Below, piece after piece: positions 1 to 13,484 of a DNA stretch of 64,000 bases. Made by a program: the position numbers and the translations under genes. Every line of letters begins with the position of its first letter. The first letter of the stretch is position 1. The notes beneath the pieces were generated by a model. That model worked only from the letters and a program-made list of their open reading frames with translations. It had not been told where the DNA came from and made no database searches. This DNA is from Dendrobium chrysotoxum (lineage: Eukaryota > Streptophyta > Magnoliopsida > Asparagales > Orchidaceae), in contig CM034311.1 of assembly GCA_019925795.1 (NCBI GenBank), positions 16,932,926-16,996,925 on the forward strand, read 5' to 3'.

Positions 1-419
1 CTCAACAGGTCAGGATTAAGGGTATGGAAGTGATTGGAGGCTTTGGAGAAAGATCTAAGGTCAGGATCCACTAGGTGGCATAAACTGTAAATATTTGAAG
101 GTTTTATAGCCTTTGGATTTCAATTCAATTTATGGGGTTAGAAACCTCAGAATGAGCTCAAATTTGGAGGGTTGCCTCTAGAGACATGTCACATCAGTAT
201 GCAACTGACAGACTCTGAATCAAAAGTCATTTGATAGGGTTTTGAAGTGTTCAAATATTTGTTGAAAAAAACTTTTAGGACCTAGGCCTTTAGCCTTGAG
301 ATTTGGGTTTGAATGTCTGGATTTGATCTAGATATTGATTGAGATTTAAATTGAATTAAGGAATAGATTGACTGGAGTTTAAGATTGATTTAAAATAGGG
401 ATAGATCAGGATCAAGATT
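1..419. other. Intergenic, no gene seen
   Basis: AT-rich sequence without a supportable reading frame. It leads into the degenerate repeat that follows. Confidence 0.4.
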
Positions 420-1160
420 GATCTAATATTTGGATTGATCCTAGAGTCTAGGTAGATCTAAGGACTTAGAGTCTTGGAGAATCCCAGGATCTAGAATAGA
501 TCTTGGGATCTGGACTCTAGGAAACATCCTAAAGCTTGGGCTCTGGGAAAATCCTAGGATCTAAATAGATCATAGGGTCTAGATCAGCTTAAAGGAATCC
601 TAGGGTCTAGAGTAGATCCTAGGGACTGAAGTCTAAGAAGATCCTAAAGTCTAGGTAGATTTAGGACATGGGTAGATTTTAAGACCTGAGTTCTGGAAGA
701 ATCCTAAGGTCTAGGATCTGGGAGGTCTCCAGAATCTAAGAAATCCTAGGTTCTAGGGTCTAGAAGAGTATTAGGATCTAGAGTAGATCCTAAAGTCTGA
801 ATTTTAGGAAGATCCTAGGGTTTGGAAATCTTAGGGTCTGGGGTCTAGAATGATCCTAAGATTTAGATGAATCTGAAGGAATCCTAGGGTCGAGAGTAGA
901 TCCTAGGGTCAAAGAAGATCATATGATCTAGAGTCTGGTAGAATCCTTGGGTCTAGAGTAGATCCTATGGTATGAAGTCTAGGAGGATCCTAGAGTTTAG
1001 ATTAACCTTGAGTATGATTAAATTAAGTTTAAAATTAATATGAAATTAAGATTGATTTGAATTTGGATTGATATTAAAGTCTGGATTGATCTAAGATCAT
1101 ATTGATCCTAGGGTCAAGATTGATCATAAGGATTGAAAAGATCCTAAGGTCTAGATTGGT
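420..1160. repeat. Degenerate short-unit repeat array (GATCCTAGGGTCTAG type)
   Basis: The words AGATCCTAGG, GGTCTAG and TCTAGG recur every 20 to 40 bases across this stretch with many substitutions, for example around 595-640, 770-830 and 880-960. No open frame covers it. It looks like an old tandem or satellite-like array; unit length and copy number need an alignment. Confidence 0.6.
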
Positions 1161-4100
1161 CCTGCTGACCTCATACAAAAATGAGGTCAATAAATACTAA
1201 TTCCTTACTCACATATGATTAATAAATACTTAAATATATAATAAAAAATAATAAAAATGTTGTTAATCATGTTGGCTCCATCAATACTTGAGTTTCATAT
1301 GCTATATCTGCAGATTAGGTTATAGGCCCACCACCATATACTACATAAAAATCCTAGAAATCTCACCAAGCTCCAAGGTTCTTACATTCTTTTTAGCATT
1401 TTACATGAGTTCTAACAATATTTGTTAGTCCTACCATAGCTTGTCCACTTTGCTTATATTTTTTAGTTGAATATCCTATATGAGATGAATATCATTATGT
1501 CATCACCTTTTTCCCTTAATATAAGGAAAATAAATTGGAGTGCTTTTATCTTTGATTCTAAATATTTTGTTATAATTACGAACATTAATCAAAGGAAATT
1601 TAGTCATTCTTTTTCTTGTTCCCTTGTGTACAGGAAATGTGGATTTAAAGATACACTTTCAAACCTCTTGTCACTATTTCTTTCACATAAGTTGGTTTTT
1701 TAACCATATTTTATTATGGTGTAAACTTCTTCTTCATGTCTCTCATCTGTAGTGTTAAGGTTTCCCCAACCAAGTTGAACTTATCCTATAGGGACTCTAC
1801 GAGGTAACCCAAAAACCTAGTTTGACTAGAATATAATTTTAGGAGACCTTATAATTACACTTGCAAATCTCTGACCTTTCCTATATTCAATTCCTAAACC
1901 TAGAGCCTAAATAAAATATAAATTCAAAGCCTTTATCCATAAACTACATACCATACCATTCATTAACTAAACCTGACCAAACCCATGTCCATAACATTGA
2001 GGTTAAAAAAAATCATTCTAAGAACTCCCTTAAATTGATTTCACCTTTCCTTGGCCGTGGATACCTTGAATCCATGACTTGATTTGACCCACTTTTCTTA
2101 AAATACCCAACATGTTATAAATTCAAAAAATTGGCATCTTGATTGCTTTACTTACATCAAACTTAGCCATTACATTTTGAACTCCCTAAACACTTATTTG
2201 ATTCATTCACATTATGGTCAACCCTTTGACTATGACTAGAAGAAAATTTACCAAATTATCCCTAAATCTACAAAATGGTCCTTTTTACATCAAGTTCATC
2301 CTATACCTTTGATCCATATTTCAAACCCTCCAACCACTTCATTAAACTCATCTAAGGCCATTTTAACACTTGGAAAACCAAGTCAACTATTTTGATTGGT
2401 ACACTTTCCCCCATTATTAAACTCAATTTAAGTGATGGCATGGTGTATCAACCTACCAAACCATTAGTTTGAACATATTAAAGCCAATTGGAGCCCTTGG
2501 TTACCCATGATGGACCAAGTCAACCATGGAACCCATATGTGATACATACACATCTCCCTTTTAATTAAACCCAAACCATGTGAATCCTTGGACCTAAACC
2601 CATATCAATAGTGATTAAACTTCCTAAGCATCCTTCCCTAGCCCTTCCCATGGGTTAACTTGGGCTAACCTAAAAGGAACCTAAATTGGCCAAAAATTCA
2701 TATTATCATAAATTACCCTAACTAAACTCCTCTATTATTTTATATACATCACACAAGTTTCCAATTCATCTTTTCTAGCTAGCCATCCACTTAGCCCTGT
2801 CTTATTATAAGCTAAATAGGGTGAACATTACCCATATGAACCACTTTTGCTTGAGAATGACTTTCGGCTCCACTACTCTCCCTCAAATCATTTTAATCCA
2901 TATAACAACATCCTAAGCAACTTCCCTGATCAAGCCCACCCATTCCAAAGAACATCTAATGATCAATTAGTATGGGTGCATCAAAATATTCCCTAGTTTG
3001 ATAGTACACACACACATAATCCCTCATGACCTCTAGGAATTCTAAAAACTTCCCTAGAAAGAACTCTACAATCCCCAAGTTTCTCCTAGCTATTTGGTGC
3101 CTTGGGGTCGGTTTATCGAGCTCTTATGATGTGTTCACAGAGAAAACTCCTTTTCCAAACTAGTTGTCTATGCTCAAGTTGTCCTCCATCTACAAAGGAG
3201 CACACTAAATCCATTCCTATGCCACAACATCAACTGCATTGATGTATACATTCAAATGACATTAGTTTTCTTAAGGTTTGGACATTGTAAAGAAAATTTT
3301 CATTTTTTTACTGTCATCTGATCGTTGGCTGGGGTGATTTCTTCACATAGATCTTAATGGATCATTTTCAACAAAATGTTTAATGTAAACTCCATGTATT
3401 TACAGAAAGCCATTGATAAAAAATTTGAAATTAGAGCCCTCTATTTCCCATTATTTGGATAACAGCTCTAAATTTGTCTTAGATATCTATCCTCCCTCGT
3501 GACATTTCACAACATTGAATATAATCCATCATATCTTAGACTGAATGGTTCATAAAAGTATTGAAGTGTCAAGCTAGCCTGCGGTGCGCTCCCCATCCAA
3601 TCTCTCACTACCGTGTAGAAAGCACTAATGCACTGGCTACTAATTGTGTAAACATGGGTCCCAAATTACAAAAAAATCATAGAGCTACAAAAATTCATAT
3701 CTTTTGTTCCAATGGACACAATTAGATGAGTAACCCCTATATGGATTCAAGATGTTTAGTGATTTTATTCAATTTAATAAATAATAAATGATATATTTAA
3801 TAAATTATTACTTTTCATTAGTTTAATTAGCTTTCAAATTCCTTTGTTTGATGTTTGGGATGTTCTTAACCTCCAAAAAGTTTTCGAAATGCATTTGAGA
3901 TATCCGTTGGCCTCCATGACATTTTGAAATCTTAGGCCCCCCTTTTGGCCAGGAATTTCAAAATGTCATAACTTTGAATCCATAAGCTTCCCAAATGCAT
4001 TCTTAATCATGTTTAAAGCATACTAAAATTATTCTAATCAAAACTCAAATGATGGAACTTTTTAACTTACCTTGATAGACATTCATTCAATAGTGAATAT

Positions 4101-4344
4101 ATTGGAATAATGAAATTAATTAAACATACATCCATTTCCAATCAACATGAGAATCTATATTAAACGAAAAGCTTAATGGTTTACAAATGAGATTAAGGAA
4201 GAATGATGTATAATTCATATATATTCATAACAAATTTCCTACTATAATTTAAATACTTTTAACACACCTTAAGATCTTGAATTCTTAATCAATAAAATTT
4301 ACTTGAATAAATAATACTTATGTACTTGCCTCGCCTGTTTGGGC
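1161..4344. other. AT-rich intergenic sequence
   Basis: No domain-bearing frame, RNA gene or clear terminal repeat was recognised. The short open frame near 1467-1703 has no recognisable motif and begins in low-complexity sequence, so it is not called. Confidence 0.4.
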
Positions 4345-4368
4345 CAAGCAATGACATGTCATTGCTTG
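4345..4368. repeat. 24-bp perfect palindrome
   Basis: The two 12-base halves are exact reverse complements, centred on GACATGTC between 4356 and 4357. Neighbouring bases do not extend the symmetry. No transposon ends were found around it. Confidence 0.8.
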
Positions 4369-7117
4369 TTTAGGATCTATTAGTTCTATGGATTCATCAC
4401 ACATTGAATTCATGAGCTAATATATTTTTGAGAGCTTAAATTATAACTTAAAAGTTAAAACCCAACTAATTTTTTAATAAGAATTGTTAATACACTTCAA
4501 CTTAAACTTAAATAAAACCACTTTAGACCTTCAACCACTAATCAAATATTTAGCAAAATGAAACTATATGGCCTAATAGAATCACCATGCCACATAGCTC
4601 AGCACACACTATAGAATGTTTGTAAAGGCAATCTATTCTAGCTTTAGGTTAGGATCGTAGTTTGAATGACTTACTTAATCATGTTCTTTTCTTCTATTGT
4701 GAATAATTTACCATTTTAGTGGATGTGTAAAAAACTTTTTTTTGTGGTTGTATGACTTATTATTTATATGATGATCAATGATTGTTGTATAGATTACCCT
4801 AAGATAGGATTGATCTGGATGTTTTATTGCTAACCTACTCTTATGTAGGTGGCCATGCTTATGAATGGCCATAATTTCATGCTAAAATGCTCAATTATAA
4901 AGTTAATATGATTTTTATGTAGGTGCTTACGATGGCTTATCTCCCTAATTATTACAAGTAAGGCCTACACATGGGTTATTCAAATGTGAGCAAGTGTCAT
5001 TAAGAAACTATGTGCGATATGTGCTTTTATTTCTATACTTTCTTTCATACTAATAATGTACAAAGTATAGAGTCTTTTTATATTTAAAAATATAATTTAA
5101 TAAAGAGTTGTGAAAGACTTTCAAATTTGTTTGCTTTTCTAAGGATAAATGAACTTAAAGCAAGAAAATCTCCTTCTCTCTAAGGGATCTCTTTCTTTTG
5201 GAAGTCTTTCTAAAGGGCAATCAGTAGCAAGGAGACGTGTAGATTGATAAACAAATCGAATTCTCTATATAAAAAAACTTGCATCATTTATATAGGAATA
5301 AAAATCCAAGTTGTTAGTGGTCGAGCTTGGCTACTTTTAGTTTCTTGCAGACCCTAGTTTGTACTAATTGGAACTTTCCACACTAGATATTACATTTTCT
5401 ATGTTCATTTCTTATATGATATTTTACTTTTGTGCACACTAGAAAACCTATTTTTACTACTTTTGTTTTCTTTGCATATGCTTTTTCTTTGAATTTATGC
5501 TTAAGCTCTTAAGAATAAAATCTTTTTACTTGTAGTTAAATATTAAAAATTAGGATTATATAATATAGCTAGATAATTGATCTAAAAGAAATTAGGATTT
5601 GCTTGGGATCTTATAAAGCATATTAAATTCTTCCTTATTTAGGCACCTCCCTGCCAGTGGGTAGAAATAAGTACTTGAACTATTAGAGTGCAGTTCATTC
5701 TCAAAAGAGTTATTCTCTTTTAAGAGAAAACCTACTTTCTAAGCCTTTTTAGTACATCACATGTTGATTATTACATATGGTCACTTAGTATGCATTTCGT
5801 TATAAATAAATTAAAGAATCAAAAGGAAATTACATTCAGCATGAGAAACGTAACCCACCATTCATGATCTAAGCTAGTTAGGACTTCTTAGATGTCAACC
5901 TCAAATTCTACATAATTAAATAACAACAACTTACTCATCTTGCATTTACATGAGACCGAAGTCATTAGTTTTAAAATGATTAGAAGGAATCTAACTAGTA
6001 GTCCTATCTAGGCATGATAGTAAATTTAGAAGTACTGGGCATTCCTAAACTCTTCTTAAGAGTCGAATGTATAAGGCATATTTTCTTACTTTGCACTTTG
6101 CTAAACTAGTTTGGAGTCACTACTTTATAGTAATTTACTTTAGGTCTAGGTTTTGAGGGACACCCAAAATCATGAGTCCTTACTCTTAGAGAATATAATC
6201 CCACATTTCTAGTAAAATTCTACTTCAAACACTAAATTTCTACCTTAAACTATAAATCCCAACATAGAATAAAATGGTATTATTTTTGAGTTTCTCAAAA
6301 ATCCAGTGTCCCCTACTTTTTCTCTTTTGACTCGAGAAGAATTGTTCAACATTGAGTTATCCCTTTAGAAACCATACTCCTATCCATATCTTAAAATTTG
6401 CACTCAAAGAATATGAGTCACTATTTGAATCGAGTGTCTTCTCAAGAATATCATTTTAATATATATTTAACCATAAGGGCTTGCCTTTATGGGAAATTGA
6501 TAAATCTAGTTAAAATAAACCCTACCTTATTCTAATAAGATAGGAGAAAGTTATATTTGAATGTAGATATTTTTCAAAAACTCATTTTTTAAAATACCTT
6601 TGTAGAATATCTTTGTCATCTCTTAAGATAATATGATATTCATTTTACTATATTTGATCATATAAATGGTGCATATTTTAGAACTCATTCTTGCTTCCAA
6701 ATCCTTCATAGAATACTATATTTGACCCTCGATATGACATGTATTCCCGTCATTGTATTTGTTTGCAAGAATAACAAAATTTTCAAAATCTCATTTCTCT
6801 TTTCAAACACTTACATGGGATATTATTTTCATATTTTGGAATTATATTTTTGTTCCATTTATTGTGTTTAATTATATAAAAATGATATTTTTTTAAATCC
6901 TATATTTTATTTAAATACATTGTAGAATATTGTGTTTTTCTCTTTAAATTGTAAATTATTCTTAATGTGATATTCAATCCCTAAAATCGGATAGAGCATC
7001 GAATATGTGTGGTGTTATTTTTCCATGGGTTTAAAATGGGCGATAAAATTTTTTTTAAAAATCATTTGAGTGATTTGTTGAATTTTATACTAACCCGAAA
7101 TAGAATTCCATTGCTAA
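4369..7117. other. AT-rich intergenic sequence
   Basis: No coding or RNA feature is supported here. The stretch ends at the target duplication of the adjacent hAT element. Confidence 0.4.
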
Positions 7118-7125
7118 TCCATAAC

Positions 7126-7692
7126 CAAGGGCGGAACCAGCCTTAATTTTCAGGGGGGGCAAACTTATAAGTTAAAGTATATAGATTTTTTTTTTCATAA
7201 ATATCTTTACAACTAAAATTTGTTCCGGAGGTGCTGCCCCTCGACCCCTATATTGTTCATATCCTTGATCATTGTACACTTCGCAGATATGTCGGGGGTC
7301 TAAGGGGGCAGCGCCCCCTTGCGGGGTTTGACCTGCCCGGTTAGGTCACGGGGTCAAGGGGCAGCGCCCCTGCGAGGGTTTCCATGGGCAGCGCCCCTAG
7401 AACAAATTTTGGTTGTAAGGATATTTTTGGATTTTATTTACTATTTATCTTTGTATTTGGTTCATCGTTCCCTAACAATAATATCTCTACATAATGTGTC
7501 TAATTATGTTGGGGCAATTGCCTAATGATTATAGTATTTTAAAACTTTTGGGGGGGGGCAATTGCCTAAAAACCCTTATAATAACACTAAAAAATAGCTG
7601 GAAGGGGACAAATTACCTAAAGAATCATATAATATATTTTTTTTTTAGGGGGGGCAATTGCCCCCCCTCGGCTTATAGTGGATCCGCCCATG
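7126..7692. mobile_element. Non-autonomous hAT-like element with 8-bp TSD
   Basis: The left end reads CAAGGGCGGAACCA and the right end, reverse-complemented, CATGGGCGGATCCA (12 of 14 match). An 8-bp duplication TCCATAAC flanks it at 7118-7125 and 7693-7700, the size expected for hAT insertions. Inside are G-runs, GGGGCAATTGCC words and three copies of the palindrome-like GGGCAGCGCCC near 7310, 7355 and 7390. No transposase is present, so it would depend on an element elsewhere. The family is inferred from TSD size and end sequence. Confidence 0.8.
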
Positions 7693-7914
7693 TCCATAAC
7701 CTATCTTTATTCATTCCAAAGAAAAGATCTTACTTTATCTTTTATAGTACCTCCTATTGTACCATTATTAAGTTTATAACTAAGATGAAAGTCAAGGTAG
7801 ATAGGGAAAAGCATTAAGGAGAGGCAACTATGAAGAAAGGCCATCCTTCAACAAAAGATTATAATTTTATTTTATTCAAGTCCATTCTTACAATAAAATA
7901 GATCCTTTTTAGAG

Positions 7915-8385
7915 AAAATTTAAGGATAATCTTAGAAGTTTTGCCTTTGAGACATTCCACAAACTTCGAAATAGTTATTTCCAAACATTTCTTGAATTGG
8001 AATAAATTTTTGCTAAGAAGTTTGTCTGTGCACACTGCAGATTACCATGCATGACCTATGGTCGGCAGAATGAAAGCACTCCAATACCCTTTTAACTATA
8101 TTTTTAAATGCACAATTTATCTATAAAAGGTGCACTGTATTGATCTGCTCATGTGTAGGATTAAAGTTTATAATATATTTGATGCATCAATATTTCATAT
8201 AGTTTCATATAAAAAATGACTATTGTTGCACAATCTATAACATTTGAAGCTAAATTTAAAGATACATGTGTATGTATTCCGGTCTTATTCTAATTCTTGT
8301 TTACAAACTTGGCATCTAATACCTTAGCTATCTCCTTGAAGGAAGTAAGGTAGCATTGTAGCTACTAGCTTTATTCTCATGAAAA
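7915..8385 (+). repeat. Upstream copy of the DUF247 promoter region
   Basis: This stretch aligns by eye with 9870-10320, the sequence just upstream of the DUF247 gene. Shared words include TTCGAAAT, TTATTTCCAAACATTTC, GCACAATCTATAACATTTGAA and GGAAGTAAGGTAGCAT. The TATA-like element sits at 8122-8129 here and at 10066-10073 in the gene-proximal copy, an offset of 1944 bp. No DUF247 coding sequence follows, so it is probably the relic of a tandem duplication that lost its gene body. Confidence 0.75.
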
Positions 8386-9869
8386 CTTAATCCAAACTAC
8401 ACTATGAAAGCCAAATTTATAAAAATAAAGGCGGTACTTAAATTTCTAATAGGCAAACACATTAGTAAAAATATAAAATATCATTTTGGGGAAAACTTAA
8501 TGTGCAGATAGCGAAGGCTTCAAATTTTAAAATTATTAATATCTCATAAATTTACACAATATCATAATGATTTTATATATTAATACAATAATATAAAAGA
8601 TTATATATATAATTTTAAAATTTAAATAATTTCAAAATACAAATAAAACATAGCATTAACTTATGTTAAATTCAAGACATGTACATACATTAATATTCAT
8701 AGTATTTTAGTATAACTAAAAGATTTAGGTATTACATAAATAAAAATAAACATTTAAATGTTATACATGTTAATAAATAGAAAATAATGATTTAGTATTA
8801 ATTATTTAAAGTACATTAAGTAAAATAAATTATGAATAATTAACAAAAAAATTCATTTTATCCAAAAAATATTTTTTTATTAAATAGAATTTTTTAGGAT
8901 TATGTAAAGAGTTCCATTTCCCTTTGGATTTATAATAAATGTGCGTATAAAATAAAATAATGTATTTATAAATTTTAGGATTATTTGATGAGTAGTAAAA
9001 TTAATAAATTTTGAAAAAAATAATACTGATTGCTCATATAAGTTAATCAATAACAGTCAAACGTAGATTAACAAATTCTACATTCTCTTATATTGAGCAT
9101 ATTAATACATATTTTATCAATACTAATTTACATCTGCATCTTCTATTTCCTAAGCCTCTAGCAATAATTTTAACATATTAAATTATAAATTATATTATTT
9201 TAACATATTAAATTATTAAATTTATCTGGCATGTTAAATTATATTATTTTAACATGTTAAATTATTTTCTTCTCGCAAAGCTTAAAGTTGAGGTGAGAAA
9301 GCCAAAATAATTTCAGAAATTATAAACACTAATCACATTTTGGTTTGGGTAATATAGCTTAGTACTCTCTAACCTGAAAAATAAATATAAGAAAACCAAG
9401 AGAGGTTAGATTAAATGAATAACATATAAATAAAAAACTAACCTTTCAAGCCTTTAAGAAAAAAAATGCTGCCAAAGAAATGAGGATTTTCTAAATCACA
9501 TGGAATTTGTAGATCTGGTTGGCGAAAACGACGCACAAAATTGGGTTTCTAATAAATGCACCAAACGTGTTGGCGCATTCATTGAAATGCGCAAAATGTT
9601 TTGACAATTTTGCTTCTTTCTAAATTTCGGTCAATACATGCTACTATTATTTAAATTTAGGAGGTGCTCCTATTTAATTATAATCTTAGTATAATCATAA
9701 TCTTCTTTTTTTAACAAGAAACATATATGTTAAAATTTATTTATTTAATTAATTAGTTTAAATTTAAGATTATGAGATAGTTTCTAAGACATTTAAATAT
9801 CAAATTTCTCAATATTTATTACCAAAATCAATATTGTAATTTTAGACTCATTTTGCTGTTTGTTCATCA
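8386..9869. other. AT-rich spacer between promoter copies
   Basis: Very AT-rich, no supported gene. At 9571-9590 lies a TGTTGGCGCATTCATTG word that recurs inverted near 36044. Confidence 0.4.
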
Positions 9870-10065
9870 CATAATTGTCGAGTTTTGCTTTTGAGCCATT
9901 CGTCAAACTTCGAAATTGTTATTTCCAAACATTTCATGAATTAGAATAAATTTTTGCTAAAAGTTTGTCGGTGCACATTACAAATTACAATCCACAAACA
10001 TAGGTCGGTACAACGAAAGCACTTCAATGCCCTTTTTGACTTTATTTTGGAATGCACAATTTATC

Positions 10066-10073
10066 TATAAATA
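10066..10073 (+). promoter_or_regulatory. TATA box of the DUF247 gene
   Basis: TATAAATA lies about 395 bp upstream of the chosen start codon, inside the duplicated promoter segment. The equivalent position of the upstream copy has TATAAAAG. The distance leaves room for a 5' UTR of roughly 360 nt. It is a sequence-match prediction. Confidence 0.5.
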
Positions 10074-10461
10074 GTGCGCAGTATTGATCTACTCATGCGT
10101 AGGATTACAATTTATATATTTGTTGCATCAATTTTTTGTATAGTTTCATATTAAAAAAAGATAATATTGTCGCACAATCTATAACATTTGAAACTAAATT
10201 TAAAGATATATATGTATATATTTTGGTCTGATTCCACTTATTGTTTACAAACATGGCATCTAATACCTTGGCTATCTTGTGGAAGGAAGTAAGGTAGCAT
10301 AGTAGCTATGAACTTTTTTCTCATGTACAAGGCATATTTCTTCTGATATAAATTGCTTCTTGAGTTTCAATAAGAGTAACAAATCCGCACTTCCAAAATT
10401 CCAACTAATCTTATGTAACGAGCATTCTTGCATTGTTGCTATTGGCGGCCTGCTCATTACC

Positions 10462-11073
10462 ATGGCCATGATCAAGAATTGCTCTTTTGTGAGCATAGAG
10501 AGGGAGAGAAGCTGGGTGATTGACCTAGAGAAGAAACTAACTTGCAACAATGCAGCTAATCTTCGCGACGAAGAGATTCAATGGAAGAAACCATCTATAT
10601 TCAAATTGCCCGAATTTGTGAAGATGATAAAGCCAGGTGTGTTCACACCCAAGGTGGTTGCGTTAGGTCCCTACCATCATCACAAAAGTGATCTGCAACC
10701 ATTAGAGTCTCATAAGGAAAGGGCTCTCCACAACTTCCTAAAACGGGGAGTCAAGTCCTTAGGTGTCTATGTGCGTGTAATGATGGGGGTAGTGGAGGAG
10801 CTGCAATGCTCGTATGTTGACCTGCAGGAAGAATGGAAGAATCAAGATAATTTCATAAAACTTATGATAACTGATGGTTGTTTCATGCTGGAAGTAATGA
10901 GGCTTGATGTGAATCATTGTAAACATTATGCCCCCAGTGATCCTTTCTTCGGTCCCCATGCGATGAAGCATAAAGTTCCTTATATGAGGAGGGATATGTT
11001 GATGCTCGAGAACCAACTACCAATTTTGGTATTCAAGAAGCTTGTTTCAATCGAGATGGATGTCGATGAAGCG
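10462..11073 (+). CDS. DUF247 (UPF0481) protein, exon 1
   Basis: N-terminal 204 residues of a DUF247 protein, a plant-only family of membrane-anchored proteins. Family members have been tied to grass self-incompatibility loci, but the biochemical role is unknown. Family signatures are FTPKVVALGPYHH at residues 61-73 and LENQLPILVF around 182-191. The ATG at 10462 is chosen because the longer open frame upstream begins only at a TTG. A donor GT at 11074 leaves the exon in phase 0 after codon 204, and exon 2 resumes in phase 0 at 22039. The product would be 452 aa, the usual family length. Reading through the donor would give a short tail of alternating Ile-Tyr from the TA microsatellite and then a stop. 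Both exons are free of stops and frameshifts, so the gene may well be functional. Confidence 0.85.
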
Positions 11074-11090
11074 GTATTAACTATCCTTCG

Positions 11091-11123
11091 TACACCCACC
11101 CACCCACCCACACACACACACAT

Positions 11124-11191
<68 letters not shown>
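11091..11191. repeat. Compound microsatellite (ACCC)n(AC)n(AT)n
   Basis: It lies 18 bp inside the DUF247 intron. The (AT)n block runs from about 11126 to 11191. Long AT tracts of this kind usually vary in length between individuals. Confidence 0.9.
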
Positions 11192-11199
<8 letters not shown>

Positions 11200-12833
11200 T
11201 CTTCTCGTATGTTTTGTTAATATTAAATATGAAAAATAGGTTGAAATTTTGATCCTCTTATTAACAAAATTGATTTTAAAAATTTATGAATGATACATCT
11301 ATTATAATAAAATCAAAATTAATTGTTTTTTATTTGCAGAAATAATAAAAAAATTAAAATGTTTCCTAAAAATATATAACAATGTTGCATACTAGAACAT
11401 TTACATTGGTAGAGACAGAGAATTTTCACTACTTAGCATTGTACAATGATCCAAGATAGATGAATAAAATAGGGTTGTCAAAGATAGAAAAGTTTTTTAT
11501 CGAAATCTCGAGAAATGAAAAAACATAGAGCTTAGTGTTTTTGAAATGATTCAATTACTATTTGTCATAGATTACAAATGATGTCTTGCCTTGTGATGGG
11601 CAAAGAAGTTCATATAATATAGTAGAAATATAATGAACATGTCATATTTTGTGGTAGAAGTTGAAGGAGCTGGGGGGTGGGAGGAGGTGGGGTGGGTGGA
11701 GCTATCTTAATGAAATCATTTGTTACTTTTTATTAATAGTACTCATTTTAGGAAGGGATACTAAAGAGAAAGAAATCTAGTATAAACCTTAGTTCTAACG
11801 TTGGGAGTAAGAGTTGGTTTCAATAGTACATATTGGCATAATGGGAAGTCATGTGCATTGATGTTATTGACAATGACAGGTCAAGGCCTATAATCTTGAT
11901 GGTGAAGTTGCGATTTCACCTTAATATTGATGTTGAATGTCCTTATTAGGCATATCAAGATTGAAGTGTCATGATTCTCATAAAAGGCTCTAACTTTTTC
12001 TTTGAAAAAGGTGAAAAAAATTATCTAATCAGAGTTTGAACAATTTTTAACATGATTGAGGCCTGTGACTCCTACGACGAGATTCTGATCTTCCATTAAA
12101 AAAGGTACTGACAGTCTTTGTCATGTGAATTAGGTTTGGAAGGCAATGGTTCTCTTTGTATGCTTCATTTTTCTCAATAGAAGACTAAAAACTATCAAGA
12201 GAGTGTTTAAAAGCCATTTGAGGTAATTAATGCCTATTAACCCTATGAGTTGCATTTAGTCTTCCATTACAAAAGGTGTTGACTTATATGTTGTTAGAAT
12301 AACTTGAGAGATGTTGTACCCTATGTAAATGTTACTTACTTGGAAACTATAATAACTTGGAAGATATCACTCATTATATGCTAGGTCTAGAGATTGAAAG
12401 CTATAGTATGATTTAAGAAACCATCAATAATGGGTAGTGTGTGGACATCAAGTATGCTTAGTAATTTTGTATATGGCTTTTAAATAAAAATTTTTAATTA
12501 TAGAAATGTATATTTCTTTATGTATTAATGCACACTTTGGAAGATATATGCAATTTTGAGCATGAAATAAATGAAATTATAATGTTTTATGCATTAATGA
12601 TAAAATATTGGGGAAACTTTCCTCCTATAGGAGAGTAAGCATTTTTGGATACCTAATTCTTTGAGTTCGATTAATATTTTGACATAGTAATGATAAATTT
12701 TATTTATATATTTTAACCAAGTTTCTTATCTATCCAAAGGAAGGTAAAAAAGAACTTATTTTAAAAATTTTGTCTTCCTTAAGTTATTGGTATGAGGTGC
12801 CACCACAAACCCAAACCTCTCGTGAAAGATATT
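11192..12833. other. DUF247 intron, unique part 5' of the retrotransposon
   Basis: No coding region recognised. It ends at the GAGAG target duplication of the Sirevirus. Confidence 0.5.
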
Positions 12834-13352
12834 GAGAGTGAAAGTTCAAGTGAGGTGGTTAAACCTAGTTGAACTGCCCAAGGCACACCAAGAAGGGGGT
12901 GAATTGGTATTTTTCTTAAAAATTTTCTTTTTCAAAAATTCTTTTATAAAAACTTAATTACCAAATTTAAAACTTAAAATTGAAATTGAAATCTCACAAT
13001 GCAGAAGCAAGTCAAATACTATTTTTGTATTTTGATTTTGTAAAAAACTTAAAAGATGAAGTTACAAAGAATTTTATCTTCATCCAAATGAATAAAAAAT
13101 AATCAGAACATTCACAACATAAATTTATAGGAGAGTAAATTGCAGAAAATAAAAGTACATAAATAAAGAATGAACACACTAGATTTTATAGTGGTTTGGC
13201 CAAACAATAACCTGTGTCTACTCCCCAGAGTCCTCCCTCTGGGTACTGTGCTAAATTCTTAGTGTCTCTCCTTTAGCCCCCACAATAAGACGGAGAAGCC
13301 CTTACATCAATCTCTTCCACCAACTCGGGGCGACAGAGCATCAGAATCCTTT

Positions 13353-13484
13353 TCACCCTCCTGGTGAGGCAAAGAACCTTGAAGATTTATTACCCTCCTG
13401 ATGAAGGCATAGCACCGAGAAGCTTTTTCACCCTCCTGGTGAAAGAAAACAAACCTAGAATCATTTTTCACCATCTTGGTGAAA
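13353..13484 (-). repeat. Tandem stem-loop units in the old Sirevirus LTR
   Basis: Read on the minus strand, units start with a GGTTCTxTGCC-like word and continue with a short stem-loop such as TCACC-loop-GGTGA, then AAAAGGA. Four units are visible between 13353 and 13484, and two in the other LTR near 18185-18235. They align with the hairpin units of the young element at 38957-39095. Confidence 0.7.

Noticed and set aside
11074..11220. Ile-Tyr repeat tail on the DUF247 protein
   Set aside because: It is the TA microsatellite read through a good splice donor; exon 2 restores the family C-terminus in frame.
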